Source of the DNA: Meghimatium bilineatum | Taxonomy: Eukaryota; Mollusca; Gastropoda; Stylommatophora; Philomycidae | Assembly (NCBI GenBank): GCA_034231615.1 | Contig: CM067317.1 | Coordinates: 17,891,064-17,955,063, forward strand | Length of the DNA: 64,000 nt | Reading direction: 5' to 3' | Shown: piece after piece, positions 55,561-64,000 of the stretch | Layout of the letters: each line of letters begins with the position of its first letter | How positions within the stretch are numbered: the stretch's first letter is position 1 | Made by a program: the position numbers and the translations under genes | The notes under the pieces: generated by a model | Databases searched by the model: none | The model's input: only the letters and a program-made list of their open reading frames with translations | Told to the model about the DNA's origin: nothing

Positions 55561-55880
55561 ACATTAGTACATTATTTTCTGCTGCATTATTTCTAAAAAT
55601 CATTCGGTCCAGAAGGGTGTTGTACAGAGAACGGAATTATTTTTAGCTTAGTTACAGCTGGTATATTATTTTTGCGCCTTTTAATAAGACAAACACAATT
55701 CGCTTAAATTACATTAAACATGATTTTATCACTTCCAGGGCAATTTGACCTTCTAAGAAATAAGAAATTTAACTTCAACAATAAAACCTCCTTAGTTGCC
55801 CCTTGCGACGTACATGGTAAGTAACATCGTCGCTATTTTCTTTAATCTCTTTTCGAACCTCCACAACACATGGCCAACGT
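55561..55880. other. Mostly unrecognised; inverted SINE-2 head piece
   Basis: At 55785-55835 the minus strand resembles the SINE-2 block (TACCATGTACGTCGCAAGGG, then GCAACTAAGGAGGTTTTAT). The rest is AT-rich with no motif. Confidence 0.35.
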
Positions 55881-56040
55881 GAGAACTAACTCATTAAATA
55901 AACAGCTATGAACCGTTTGAAAGAACTAACTCATTAAATAAACAACTATGAACCAAGTGAAAGAACTAACTCATTAAATAAACAACTATGAACCAAGTGA
56001 AAGAACTAACTCATTAAAGAAACCATAAACCAAGTGAAAG
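55881..56040. repeat. 40-bp tandem repeat, four copies
   Basis: GAAAGAACTAACTCATTAAA, then TAAACAACTATGAACCAAGT, repeats four times; the last unit has a short deletion. Confidence 0.92.
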
Positions 56041-56489
56041 GTGTAGTAAATACGGCACCATGAATGAATTTCGACATGTCTGCATCAAATTCTAGACCGT
56101 TCATATATTGTTCTGCTTATTTATACACAGTTTGTTTTCTATTGAAGAGTCCGTCTCAGACGTGTGAATGAAATGTAGAGCCGTGTTACATTTGCATGTG
56201 ATCATGACCACTGTCCAGCCACAGTTATCTGTATGTATCAATAGTCGAATGTTATTTTTCCATTAAAGATGGCTGACCGGGCCTTGCTTTGTATCTTCAT
56301 AACAGTTAGAGTTATTTTTCCTTATTCGTGTCAATTTCTTCTCCAACGTGGTTTCGTATACCCGGAGTATCCATTCTAGTGTTTCCATTTTCTTCAAACT
56401 TTTCTGCTGTATTCTTTAGTTTGTATATGTAGATCCATACCCGGGTTCCAGTACATACCTGTTTACAGAAAGTGAACAAGAACTAAAAG
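56041..56489. other. No gene recognised
   Basis: Nothing identified in this stretch. Confidence 0.4.
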
Positions 56490-56645
56490 GTTGATTGTTA
56501 TTATTTCCATGCTTTGCTTTGGTCGGCTTCGGCTTATTTTGGCATGCGACTCCCCGTATACAAATAGTGGCCAATGAAAACACAGGAGAATAATCAAAAA
56601 CGTAACGAATAAAGTCGTATTTACTGTCTGTTCAGGGGTCTTTAC
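56490..56645. mobile_element. Foldback element, copy 2, loop inverted
   Basis: GCTTATTTTGGCATGCGACT is the reverse complement of the loop of copy 1 at 48790, while AGAATAATCAAAAACGTAAC on the right matches copy 1 in the same orientation. AAATAGTGGCCAATGAAAAC is the inner arm. Confidence 0.45.
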
Positions 56646-57192
56646 TTACTACTGTGTCGCTAGATCCGTATCATTGGCAGAATACAGTGTCTTCTCTTTT
56701 GCTGTATATCTTGTATAACAGTGGAGAATTATTTTCAATATAATGTATAACTCGACGTAATCGAATATTGTTGTATGTATTTATATATGTGACATGGGCA
56801 GACCGTGTCCAGATTGTGCACTCTTATGAAATACTACTAATATGTGAAATATCACACTAAGTATTTTAATGCAAATTAGTGTATGCTGCCTTTCATATTG
56901 TATACATCAACATCAGAAATATTTAGATATACACTTCACTCAAGAACATCATCTATAGCAACAATTACACAGGTGAGAACGTCGAATATGCTCCCTCTAC
57001 AGTAGCCCATATGAGCTTCCATATGTTACAAATGTTTATATTAGACATATAAACAAATAGTACACTAATCAGGTTTTCTTCATATTTCTCATTTAACAAA
57101 CGCGTGTAGCTATTTGTAAGGTGTATTGCTCTTATATGGGATTAAGTCGTATTGTTCGAAAACAGGTAGATTGCTCTATTGGTAATTATAGT
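56646..57192. other. No gene recognised
   Basis: AT-rich DNA. Confidence 0.4.
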
Positions 57193-58084
57193 GATTCTCC
57201 AAAGTCTGTACCAACTTTGGGCTTACCATTAACACAGAGAAAACAGAAGTAATGTTACAACCAGCACTTGGCAAAAGCTATCTCGAGCCCTGCATAAAGG
57301 TAAATGGTGTAGCACTGAAAGTTGTGAATAGATTCACATATCTAGGCATTACGTTATCACAAAATGTCAACGTTGATGATGAAGTGTATACAAGGATCGC
57401 CAAAGCAAGCAGTACTTTCGGCAGATTTTACGCAAATGTTTGGCATAGAAATGTCATTAACCTACAGACTAAGCTGAAAGTTTACAGAGCAGTGGTACTT
57501 CCAGTGCTGCTATACGCTGGTGAAACATGGACTGTGTATAGACGTCATGACGAAAACTCAATCATTTTCATACAAATTGTCTCAGAAAAGTTATGAACAT
57601 CAGATGGCAAGACAAGATTCCAGATACCACTGTCCTTGATAGAGCTGGTATCCCAAGCATTGACACGATCCTGAAGCAGACACAGATTCGTTGGGCAGGT
57701 CATTTGGTACGTATGCCAGACCATCGTCTGCCAAAGATACGTCTCTATGGTGAGCTAGAGAAGGGTATACGATCTCAAGGTGGCCAAAGGAAGCGCTACA
57801 AGGACTCGTTAAAGAACTCACTGAAAGCCTTTGAAATAGACCACGATACATGGGAAGAACTTGCACAAAATAGATCTACATGGCATTCTAAAATAAAAAA
57901 GAGCGCATCATCTTGTGAAAAGAAAAGAAATGCAGCAGCTCAATAGCGGAGAGCAGCTAGAAAGTCACGGATAGACTAAGATCCGTCTACAGTCGTGATT
58001 CCAACTCCAAACTGTCCAAGGTCATTTACAGCTCGAATAGGGGTCATTAGCCATCTACGAACTCATAATCAAGGACATAACTAA
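57193..58084 (+). mobile_element. LINE C-terminal part with zinc-finger-like end
   Basis: Frame from about 57196: FSKVCTNFGLTINTEKTEVM, then RFTYLGITLSQNVNVDDEVY, RIAKASSTFGRF, LPVLLYAGETWTVYRRHDE. A one-base loss near 57553 shifts the frame to CLRKVMNIRWQDKIPDTTVL, QIRWAGHLVRMPDHRLPKIR and GQRKRYKDSLKNSLKAFEID. Two in-frame stops follow (57944 and 57977). Beyond them the same frame continues to NCPRSFTARIGVISHLRTH and a final stop at 58082. This last segment resembles a C2H2 finger of the F-x-A-R-I-G-x-I-S-H-x-R-T-H kind; one of the two expected cysteines appears lost. The RT catalytic part is missing. The family is distinct from LINE-A and LINE-B. Confidence 0.85.
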
Positions 58085-58389
58085 AATTGAATTTTCAAAA
58101 GTGGATGTAACAAATGGTCATCATCACTTGTGATGGACGAACAACAACAACAATTATAGTGATACATTAAGTGCGAATGTTTCTTAGTTGTTGTTTTTTT
58201 ACCATTCTTAGTAACATTGTGTTTGTTAATACTGCTTAATAGCGCAGTACCAGGGCAGAACCTTAATTTATAAATGATGATATTATCTACACACTTCTGG
58301 CGAATTATGTGGCTCAAATAATTGTACACTCTAAAATAAGAGGTTTTTTTGACAGACGGGCAAGTGATTAATCTATCCCATAAGTTAAA
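58085..58389. other. No gene recognised
   Basis: A 114-codon minus frame (58081-58425) is K/R- and C-rich in patches because of CAACAA/TTTTTT stretches and overlaps SINE-3; it is not called. Confidence 0.4.
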
Positions 58390-58558
58390 ACGTTTTCTCC
58401 GACGACGACGGATGTTTCGGGCCATTGACGCAAATTAAACAATCGCATTTGCATTCGCTAGACCACATACTGCAGGAAATCTAGTAGACTATTGCCATGC
58501 TACAAGAGCGATCTAGCAAGAGTTTAAGAATGAACGCTGAAGAAAATGAAGAAATGCT
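58390..58558 (+). mobile_element. SINE-3, third copy
   Basis: CGACGACGGATGTTTCGGGC, CATTGACGCAAATTAAAC, GCATTCGCTAGACCACATAC, CATGCTACAAGAGCGATCTA and GAATGAACGCTGAAGAAAAT follow the other copies. No TSD was found. Confidence 0.75.
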
Positions 58559-59365
58559 TGTATAGAAATATATATTTGCTTCATTAAACTACTGATAATA
58601 GTGTTCAGATAGTGAACGAACGTCATGAGATCTACGGCTAACACAACAGTAAAAAAATGCCTTCGTGGAGTTTGAGACATGTGTTTCCATTTGAAAAATC
58701 AATTTTAAAAAATAAAAATTAAAAAGAGGTATATCATTAACGGGCTGAGCTCAATACTAAAATGACCTAATATCAAAATCAATTGTTGTGATGTTTTGTT
58801 TAAATTGATGTACATTGACAATATGAGTTAAAGTAATACTTAATATAATGTAAGATTTCTTAATCAGTTTTGGAAAAAAAGTCTTATATTGTATAAATGA
58901 AATCAGTTTAGCACTTTTAGACATGAGATTCTTCCAGCAATCATCCGTTTAAAACAGGCACGCGTGGATATACACTCTCCTGATGTGCATTACATATGGT
59001 GTACTGTTATACACCATTAAATTAATTTTCAATATGAATAACTGAACATTCAAGAATTAAACATTTATAATTATTCTTAAATAGAGAAGATCTGTTTTTC
59101 AGGGTAAAATTCATGTTGAAAATATTAAAAAATATGAGAATATTACGATGGAACCAAATAAAGGCTGTTGAGTTTTATTAAAGAAATATGATCACAGTCA
59201 TTCATTAAACCATAACATCACACATTACTTTGATCTCACACAATGCCCGGAAATTCACCAAAAATTTCATATTCAAGAAAATCTGCATGGAAAAAAAATT
59301 AATTATCAACAAAATTGTGGTGATACGTTTGCATTCAATGAGCCAAAAAGTATTCACAGTGTAGT
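58559..59365. other. AT-rich sequence, nothing recognised
   Basis: A-rich patches only. Confidence 0.4.
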
Positions 59366-59486
59366 TCAAATGCTCAAATTCTGTCACATTAGATCAAATG
59401 CTCCATTTCTGTCACATTAGATCAAATGCTCCAATTCTGTCACATTAGATCAAATGCTCCAATTGTGTCATATTAGATCAAATGCA
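59366..59486. repeat. 28-bp tandem repeat, four copies
   Basis: AAATGCTCCAATTCTGTCAC followed by ATTAGATC repeats with one to three differences. Confidence 0.92.
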
Positions 59487-59521
59487 ACAATCTATACCTA
59501 AACATATATTTCATTCTGAAA

Positions 59522-59650
59522 AACATGTTCATAAGGACATAATAATAAAGTCACGTATACAAATGCTCTTTGGTTTTGGAAGTTGGTGTGTTCATATTGA
59601 CATAATAATAAACTGTGTATAGAATGCCCCTTGCTTTTGGAAGTTGGTGA
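59522..59650. repeat. About 63-bp direct duplication
   Basis: TTCATA-GGACATAATAATAAA...TTTTGGAAGTTGGTG occurs twice, with differences and small gaps. Confidence 0.7.
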
Positions 59651-60109
59651 GGGATTTCAATTTTATTCAATTTTTTGCAACATTTCTAGTACTAAAATTC
59701 TTGTTCTGATTTTCTAAGGGTGGAGGGAGTCTCCAACACCCCAATCCCCTATCTACGGGCTTGTACAGAGATGTTAGTATTTCACTATTGTCGTCCACAA
59801 CTCAAAGAAGTGAGTTTCCTTTTAACTTTAGCAAGATGAAAGTAATAATTATTCTGCAAACGATGGCCAAGTAGATGATACTCACCACGGATGTAATCAT
59901 GACATGACAAAGAATTACAATAATGATAGATATTTCGCGTAATCCCATTCCGGCTGTTCATTTATTAAAGTAAATAACGGTTAGAAAATATCAATTCTAA
60001 AATGTTTCAGCATTTGACGAGTCGTGAAAACTATTCTACAGAGACATAACATGGGCCTATTTCATCTAGATATGCAAATAGCAGCGCAGTCTTTATTTCT
60101 GTGTGAGGG
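59651..60109. other. No gene recognised
   Basis: Nothing identified here. Confidence 0.4.
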
Positions 60110-60236
60110 ATCTATATATCTGGCATGGTGGTTAAACAGCTCGCTTTGTGTGCAACAGGTTGCGAGTTCGAATTATACTAGCGCCATCTTGTTAATGAAG
60201 TGCACTTTTCGGAGATTTATGGAGATTATCGTATGA
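60110..60236 (+). mobile_element. SINE-4 (tRNA-like), copy 3
   Basis: TCTGGCATGGTGGTTAAACA (A-box region) and GGTTGCGAGTTCGAATTATA (B box GAGTTCGAATT) are well placed. GTGCACTTTTCGGAGATTTA matches copy 2. The three copies share no obvious A-rich tail, and the third runs straight into a tandem array. Confidence 0.65.
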
Positions 60237-60435
60237 AGCTAACGAGTTACGTGATTGCCTCGCGTTACGTGCTATGCCTCGAGTTACGTGTTATGCCTCG
60301 AGTTGTGTGTTATGCCTTGTGTTGTGTTATGCCTCGAGTTACGTGCTATGCCCCGAGTTGCGTGTTATGCCCCGAGTTACGTATGGTGCATCGAGTTACG
60401 TGCTACCGATTAACACAATGTGTATCGAGTTACGG
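60237..60435. repeat. About 19-bp minisatellite
   Basis: GCCTCGAGTTACGTGTTAT repeats about eight times with shifts and changes (GTGTGTT and CCCCGAG variants). XhoI-like CTCGAG sites recur. Frames of 64 and 84 codons across it are artefacts. Confidence 0.88.
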
Positions 60436-61158
60436 CGTAACCAGACTACAATAAAGTCAACCCTGTAAACATATTTTCCATACTTCAGCGTTATAAATTA
60501 AAGATTACTAGATGTATGCTATTTCATGATCACATTTCACACATTCTTTTTTTTTAAACATAACCGGCCACGAATTGTATGTTTCGTTCATTTTTGTTTT
60601 AAAATATCAATTTAACAAAGTATTGTATCTTAGTTTGGCAAAGTTTAGCCAAATTTTATCATACATTTGCCTAAAATCAAATTTCTATTATTTGGCAACC
60701 ATGTTATATAATGATCTATTACTACGACCGAACTAATGATCTATACCACACTGTGTACACAGAAATGATTGGATTCTGCTTAAGTGGATAGAGTTGACGT
60801 GGACATTATGCTGTTTCAGTTGCGAAATAAGGTGGATTCAGGGAATTCAGTTAATTTTCTTTGTTGGAACAGATAATAATGCAACGATATTAATATATAG
60901 TAATATGAGATGAAAAGGGAGAGAGAAAGAACATTAGTATGAGACTACTGGAGAAAATATCACCGAACATCATTATCGTGATATGCCTTGAAGGCACAGA
61001 CAATCATTGGTCTACACACCATTATTTCTGCAGTAAGGTGTATCAGATCTACTACATATTCTCTACCATTCTACGATGTCAAACTATCCAGTATTTGCTC
61101 TGACGAAGTCTGTCAATTTCCCAATTAATGGTCATGTTATATTGTGTTCCAAACCTTC
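60436..61158. other. No gene recognised
   Basis: A weak tRNA-like stretch near 60770-60840 is discussed under rejected items. Confidence 0.35.
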
Positions 61159-61168
61159 TACTCCCATC

Positions 61169-61443
61169 ATAGGGAGCCGCGTTAGCGCAGTGGTTAGCGC
61201 ACTAGCTTCGCATATGAGTGGTCCTGGGTTCATTCCCCAGTTGAGGCGGAAATGTTTTCAGATCGCAACGACTCCCAGGTCGACCCAGCCTTAAATGGGT
61301 ACCGGATTAATCCGGGAAGTAAAGACTGCGAGGGAGAGGAGATGGCTACCGCCCTCATTTGCAGAGCCTGTGAAATGTGAGATCGCTAACATCTCACACC
61401 CCTACGGCATTAATAAATGCTATGGGTTACTTTACTTTTTTTT
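61169..61443 (+). mobile_element. SINE-1 (tRNA-derived), full copy with TSD
   Basis: The head GAGCCGCGTTAGCGCAGTGG, then TTAGCGCACTAGC, carries a consensus-like A box. GTCCTGGGTTCATTCCCCAG carries the B box. The body includes CGACCCAGCCTTAAATGGGT, ACCGGATTAATCCGGGAAGT and GAGGAGATGGCTACCGCCCT, and it ends TTACTTTACTTTTTTTTT. TACTCCCATC flanks it on both sides (61159-61168 and 61444-61453), a perfect 10-bp TSD. It looks younger than the copy at 12733. CCGGATTAATCCGG is a perfect palindrome in the body. Confidence 0.92.
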
Positions 61444-61559
61444 TACTCCCATCTATCTATTGTCTGTTCTTGCTGTAACGTGTTGCAGGATTGAATAACG
61501 TTCGATCTTCCATCTATGGCACGTTTGTCGCTTGATATTTAGTAATATTATGGCGTATC

Positions 61560-62293
61560 AGAATATATGTAACTCCTTCAGTCCACATAATTTTTAGTCT
61601 CCTCTAAATCTTCCTGTTTATATTTTCGTGTTGCATTTTTTGTATGCTGGCCAATAAGTATTCATTCTTATTAAGTGGCCGAAACATTTCAGTATCTGTT
61701 TCTCAATATATTTCATCATAGATGTTGTTCAAACTGTTCTTTTAATCTCTTCATTCCTCAAATTATCACTTCTTGTTATGTTTGCTGATTTTCTTAGACA
61801 TCTTACTTCACAAGTAGTAAGCTTTCTATCGTGTTCTTTAGTTAGTCTCCATGTCTAACAGTGATAACACAATGCTGGTATGAAAATTGGATTTATGATT
61901 TTTTTTTCACTTTCCATTGGGAGAGAGACTATGTATATCAAATCGGTGTTCATAATTCACATATAATTCCCTTTTTAAATTTTTGTCTCCCTCGCTGCAT
62001 CTATTCTTCCGTTTTCTGTAAAAAATGATACCAGGGTATTTACATTCCTACACTTGCATCAGTTGTTTATCATGCATCTTTATGTTGATTGTAGTGGATT
62101 TTATGCCTATGTACATTACCTCTCTCTTTTCTATATTGATCTTCATGGTGTGATTGAGGTACCTTTCGTTGAGTAGATGTATGTGATCCTGCAGTTTTTC
62201 ACTTGAACTTTGGATTAAGCATTGACCATCAGCAATGAGTAATTCAGTTTATTCTTGTGGATGGTAAGTATCTGGTGGTGTTTTTACTGTTTT
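61560..62293 (-). mobile_element. LINE post-RT fragment, decayed
   Basis: Read on the minus strand, SEKLQDHIHLLNERYLNHTM, then KINIEKREVMYIGIKSTTIN and IKMHDKQLMQV, represent the end of the RT domain and its thumb (L-x-x-H...M-K-I-N-x-x-K-T-E-V-M-Y-I-G). Further on, weaker matches (EMFRPLNKNEYLLASIQKM, then RRLKIMWTEGV) correspond to the G-H-L-x-R and R-G-R-P-x-x-W-T-D-G-V regions. Stops are frequent. A LINE-B copy was inserted at its upstream edge (62294). Confidence 0.65.
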
Positions 62294-62304
62294 GATAATA
62301 CTAT

Positions 62305-62502
62305 CAATCAATCAAGTGTCATGCCGAATGACGTAGGCGATCATGTTTCTCCACGACTCCCTGTCTGTTGTGTTGTCACTAAGCTCGGCTGGTGAGCTTC
62401 TACCGTGCCACAATATACATCCATCTAGTAAGTTTTCTCTTTATTGTCCCCTATTTCTTCTCCCATTGATCTTTCCAGTGGTTTTTAAAGTTAAGTGTTC
62501 AA
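62305..62502 (-). mobile_element. LINE-B 3' fragment with 11-bp TSD
   Basis: On the minus strand it encodes LEHLTLK-like sequence, the G-R-x-R-E-K-L-L-D-G block in broken form, and an end matching the copies at 10012 and 46629. The tail at the low-coordinate end is TTGATTGATTG. GATAATACTAT lies on both sides (62294-62304 and 62503-62513), a perfect 11-bp TSD. It is followed directly by a TA run. Confidence 0.85.
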
Positions 62503-62507
62503 GATAA

Positions 62508-62509
<2 letters not shown>

Positions 62510-62562
<53 letters not shown>
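62510..62562. repeat. TA microsatellite
   Basis: Pure TA run of about 50 bp. Confidence 0.95.
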
Positions 62563-62568
<6 letters not shown>

Positions 62569-62882
62569 CAATAATTGCAATAAGACATCATATTTTCATG
62601 AAATGTTAAAAAATAGTGTTGACTGTCAATTTTTTCTGATGATAATGTCCATGTTATGGTTTCACTCTCACACAGTATCTTTTAATTTTGTTTGAACATT
62701 CATGTTGTTTTTAACACTCCTATTAACTATCCGTTGAATCTCATTTCTATTGTGTCTGTTAAATATTATACATCATTCGCTTCCATATATCAAGAATAGC
62801 TCCATGTAGCATCGAATGACAAGTGTCCTAATTTTTATTGAAAGATATATAATGCACAGGGTGTTCTTTTTTCTTTTATTCA
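62563..62882. other. No gene recognised
   Basis: AT-rich DNA. Confidence 0.4.
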
Positions 62883-63095
62883 TTAGTTGCTTTGACCACA
62901 CTCACTCTATGCTAGTATGTGTTATTGAAACGTTGCTTTGACCACCCAAAACTATTTTGTATTATTAAAAAGTTGATTTGACCACCCCTATACTAACGTG
63001 TATTATAAAACATTGAATTGACCGCCCTATTTTCTATTGTGTATTATATTATAAAAAGCTGCTTTGACGTATTCTATTGCGTATTATTAAAAAGA
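62883..63095. repeat. 40-50-bp tandem repeat, five copies
   Basis: GTTGCTTTGACCACCC followed by a variable A/T segment and GTGTATTATTAAAAA recurs with indels. Confidence 0.75.
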
Positions 63096-63464
63096 CCGGA
63101 ACTGAAATTTCATACAAAACAGAGAAAGAGGATTTACATGAAAATATATAAATTGTATCTGCAGTATTACGATAAGTCGATACATATTACCAGTATACCC
63201 GAGGTGTTAAGATCATCAGAGGGTGCATTAAGAATGTCATAAAAGTTGCATTTATATGTCATCACCAGCTAGTTTATTCACAGGTGTAGAGTCAAGCTTG
63301 ATGAGGTAACGGTCAGAAGTATTTAATGTCTGGAAGAAACGACGTAGTTAATAGTCTTAGCTCGTCTCACACAGCGTGTCTTTGTGTGTTGGTGTTATAA
63401 TTGACTGGCTACGTGTTCAAACAGAAGGGCTAATTTTTCTTGTTGCATATTGCTATTACTATCC
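63096..63464. other. No gene recognised
   Basis: Nothing identified here. Confidence 0.4.
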
Positions 63465-63605
63465 GTGATTTTAAAGCCGGATGTATCAGGCCGCGAAGGC
63501 ATATACATTTCAGCAGAAGTTAACTATGACTCACAACGTAATTCGCCCTCTGGTCGACGTCTTGTTAACTAGTAGAACTCTAAGAATTCCCGAAGAACAA
63601 TAAGA
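63465..63605 (+). mobile_element. SINE-2-related decayed copy
   Basis: AGCCGGATGTATCAGGCCGC, GAAGGCATATACATTTCAGC and CACAACGTAATTCGCCCTC parallel the middle of SINE-2. The tail region is CCGAAGAACAATAAGAGGG. Confidence 0.45.
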
Positions 63606-63615
63606 GGGAATAGGT

Positions 63616-63966
63616 ATTTTATAGCATACAAACATATGACATTATGTATGTAGCATACATATATATGCAAAAGAGCAAGGGGTAGACCAAAAGAAACAAT
63701 CAGAAGAACAATACTTAGAGAAAGTAAAACAACCAACATTCATACTATTCAAGAACTGCACATAATAGCTTTTAACAGACAGAATTGGAGAGATCTGACC
63801 TCTGCCCTATGCGCTAACTTCAGCGCAAAAGGAAAATGAATGAATGAATGCATACATATATATGGCATTATGTGTATATCATACATATATATGACATTAT
63901 GTGTATTGCATACATTTATATTACATTATGCGTATAGCACATATATATATGACTTTATGTATCAAC
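63616..63966. repeat. About 29-bp minisatellite split by LINE-A
   Basis: Units of the form GCATACATATATATGACATT followed by ATGTGTATA lie at 63616-63667 and again at 63850-63966. The LINE-A fragment at 63668-63849 separates the two parts. Confidence 0.85.
63668..63849 (+). mobile_element. LINE-A 3' end with 15-bp TSD
   Basis: A 182-bp truncated copy. It reads, in the LINE-A frame, RARGRPKETIRRTILRESKT, then NIHTIQELHIIAFNRQNWRD and LTSALCANFSAKGK with a stop. The stop TGA falls in AAAATGAATGAATGAATG. The hairpin GCGCTAACTTCAGCGC is perfect and lies within the last codons. GCATACATATATATG flanks both sides (63653-63667 and 63850-63864). Because the flanks are a minisatellite of about 29 bp, part of this identity could come from the array itself. 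Confidence 0.88.
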
Positions 63967-64000
63967 TGGTAGTGATTGCTTTCGTTAGGTTATTCAACTT

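Noticed and set aside
60770..60845. tRNA-like sequence (CTTAAGTGGATAGAGTTGAC with GGTGGATTCAGGGAATTC)
   Set aside because: The B-box match is poor and no second copy or tail supports a SINE.
62495..62695. 66-codon frame with an I-Y repeat
   Set aside because: It is the translation of the TA microsatellite.

Overview
This window looks like intergenic or intronic DNA from an animal nuclear genome, probably an AT-rich invertebrate. A lophotrochozoan such as a mollusc or annelid is my guess from the mix of repeats, not a demonstrated assignment. There are no bacterial-style operons, no ribosomal RNA and no canonical tRNA gene. I recognise no host protein-coding exon on either strand. Every stretch with clear protein-family resemblance is a decayed non-LTR retrotransposon (LINE) fragment.

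Three things fill the annotated part. (1) About fifteen LINE pieces come from at least six families, all 5'-truncated and most with frameshifts. Two families recur. LINE-A ends in an AATG tail (1186, 18372, 37021, 47333, 63668). LINE-B ends its protein in G-H-G-T or similar, followed at once by a TGA/ATTG tail (5382, 10012, 25964, 30081, 46629, 62305). Several copies keep target-site duplications (TSDs) of 11 to 34 bp, so their ends can be placed to the base. (2) Short dispersed elements: a tRNA-derived SINE-1 (12733, 61169), a structured-head SINE-2 with a GAA tail (21013, 23555, 25555, 41985, 52804), SINE-3, which shares SINE-2's 3' end (24324, 55214, 58390), tRNA-like SINE-4 (43915, 55028, 60110), a further tRNA-derived SINE at 18055, hAT-like elements (5233-6625 and 40516-40723 with TSDs), an inverted-repeat MITE family (MITE-E) and a foldback element. 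(3) About thirty unrelated minisatellites cover very roughly 15% of the window. The largest are a 32-bp array (27148-28923), a 58-bp array (32385-33455) and a 31-bp array (53290-54130).

Layout: 0-7 kb holds diverged minisatellites and a hAT element that splits one of them. 7-20 kb holds LINE and SINE remnants and a MITE containing SINE-1. 20-34 kb is dominated by tandem arrays. 35-40 kb is a cluster of three LINE fragments, one inserted tail-first against another. 40.5-42.6 kb holds hAT remnants around an unexplained GC-richer block. 45.7-49.4 kb holds a MITE, LINE-B, LINE-A and minisatellites. 51-60 kb holds SINEs, the 31-bp array and a LINE with a C-terminal zinc-finger-like segment. 61-64 kb holds nested LINE and SINE insertions. 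The remaining sequence is AT-rich and I see nothing in it.

Nothing here is a convincing new functional system. The best leads are structural: a LINE whose last codons form a 3' hairpin running into its simple-repeat tail, a SINE family with a conserved GNRA-type hairpin head, higher-order organisation inside two minisatellites, and insertions dated relative to the arrays they interrupt.
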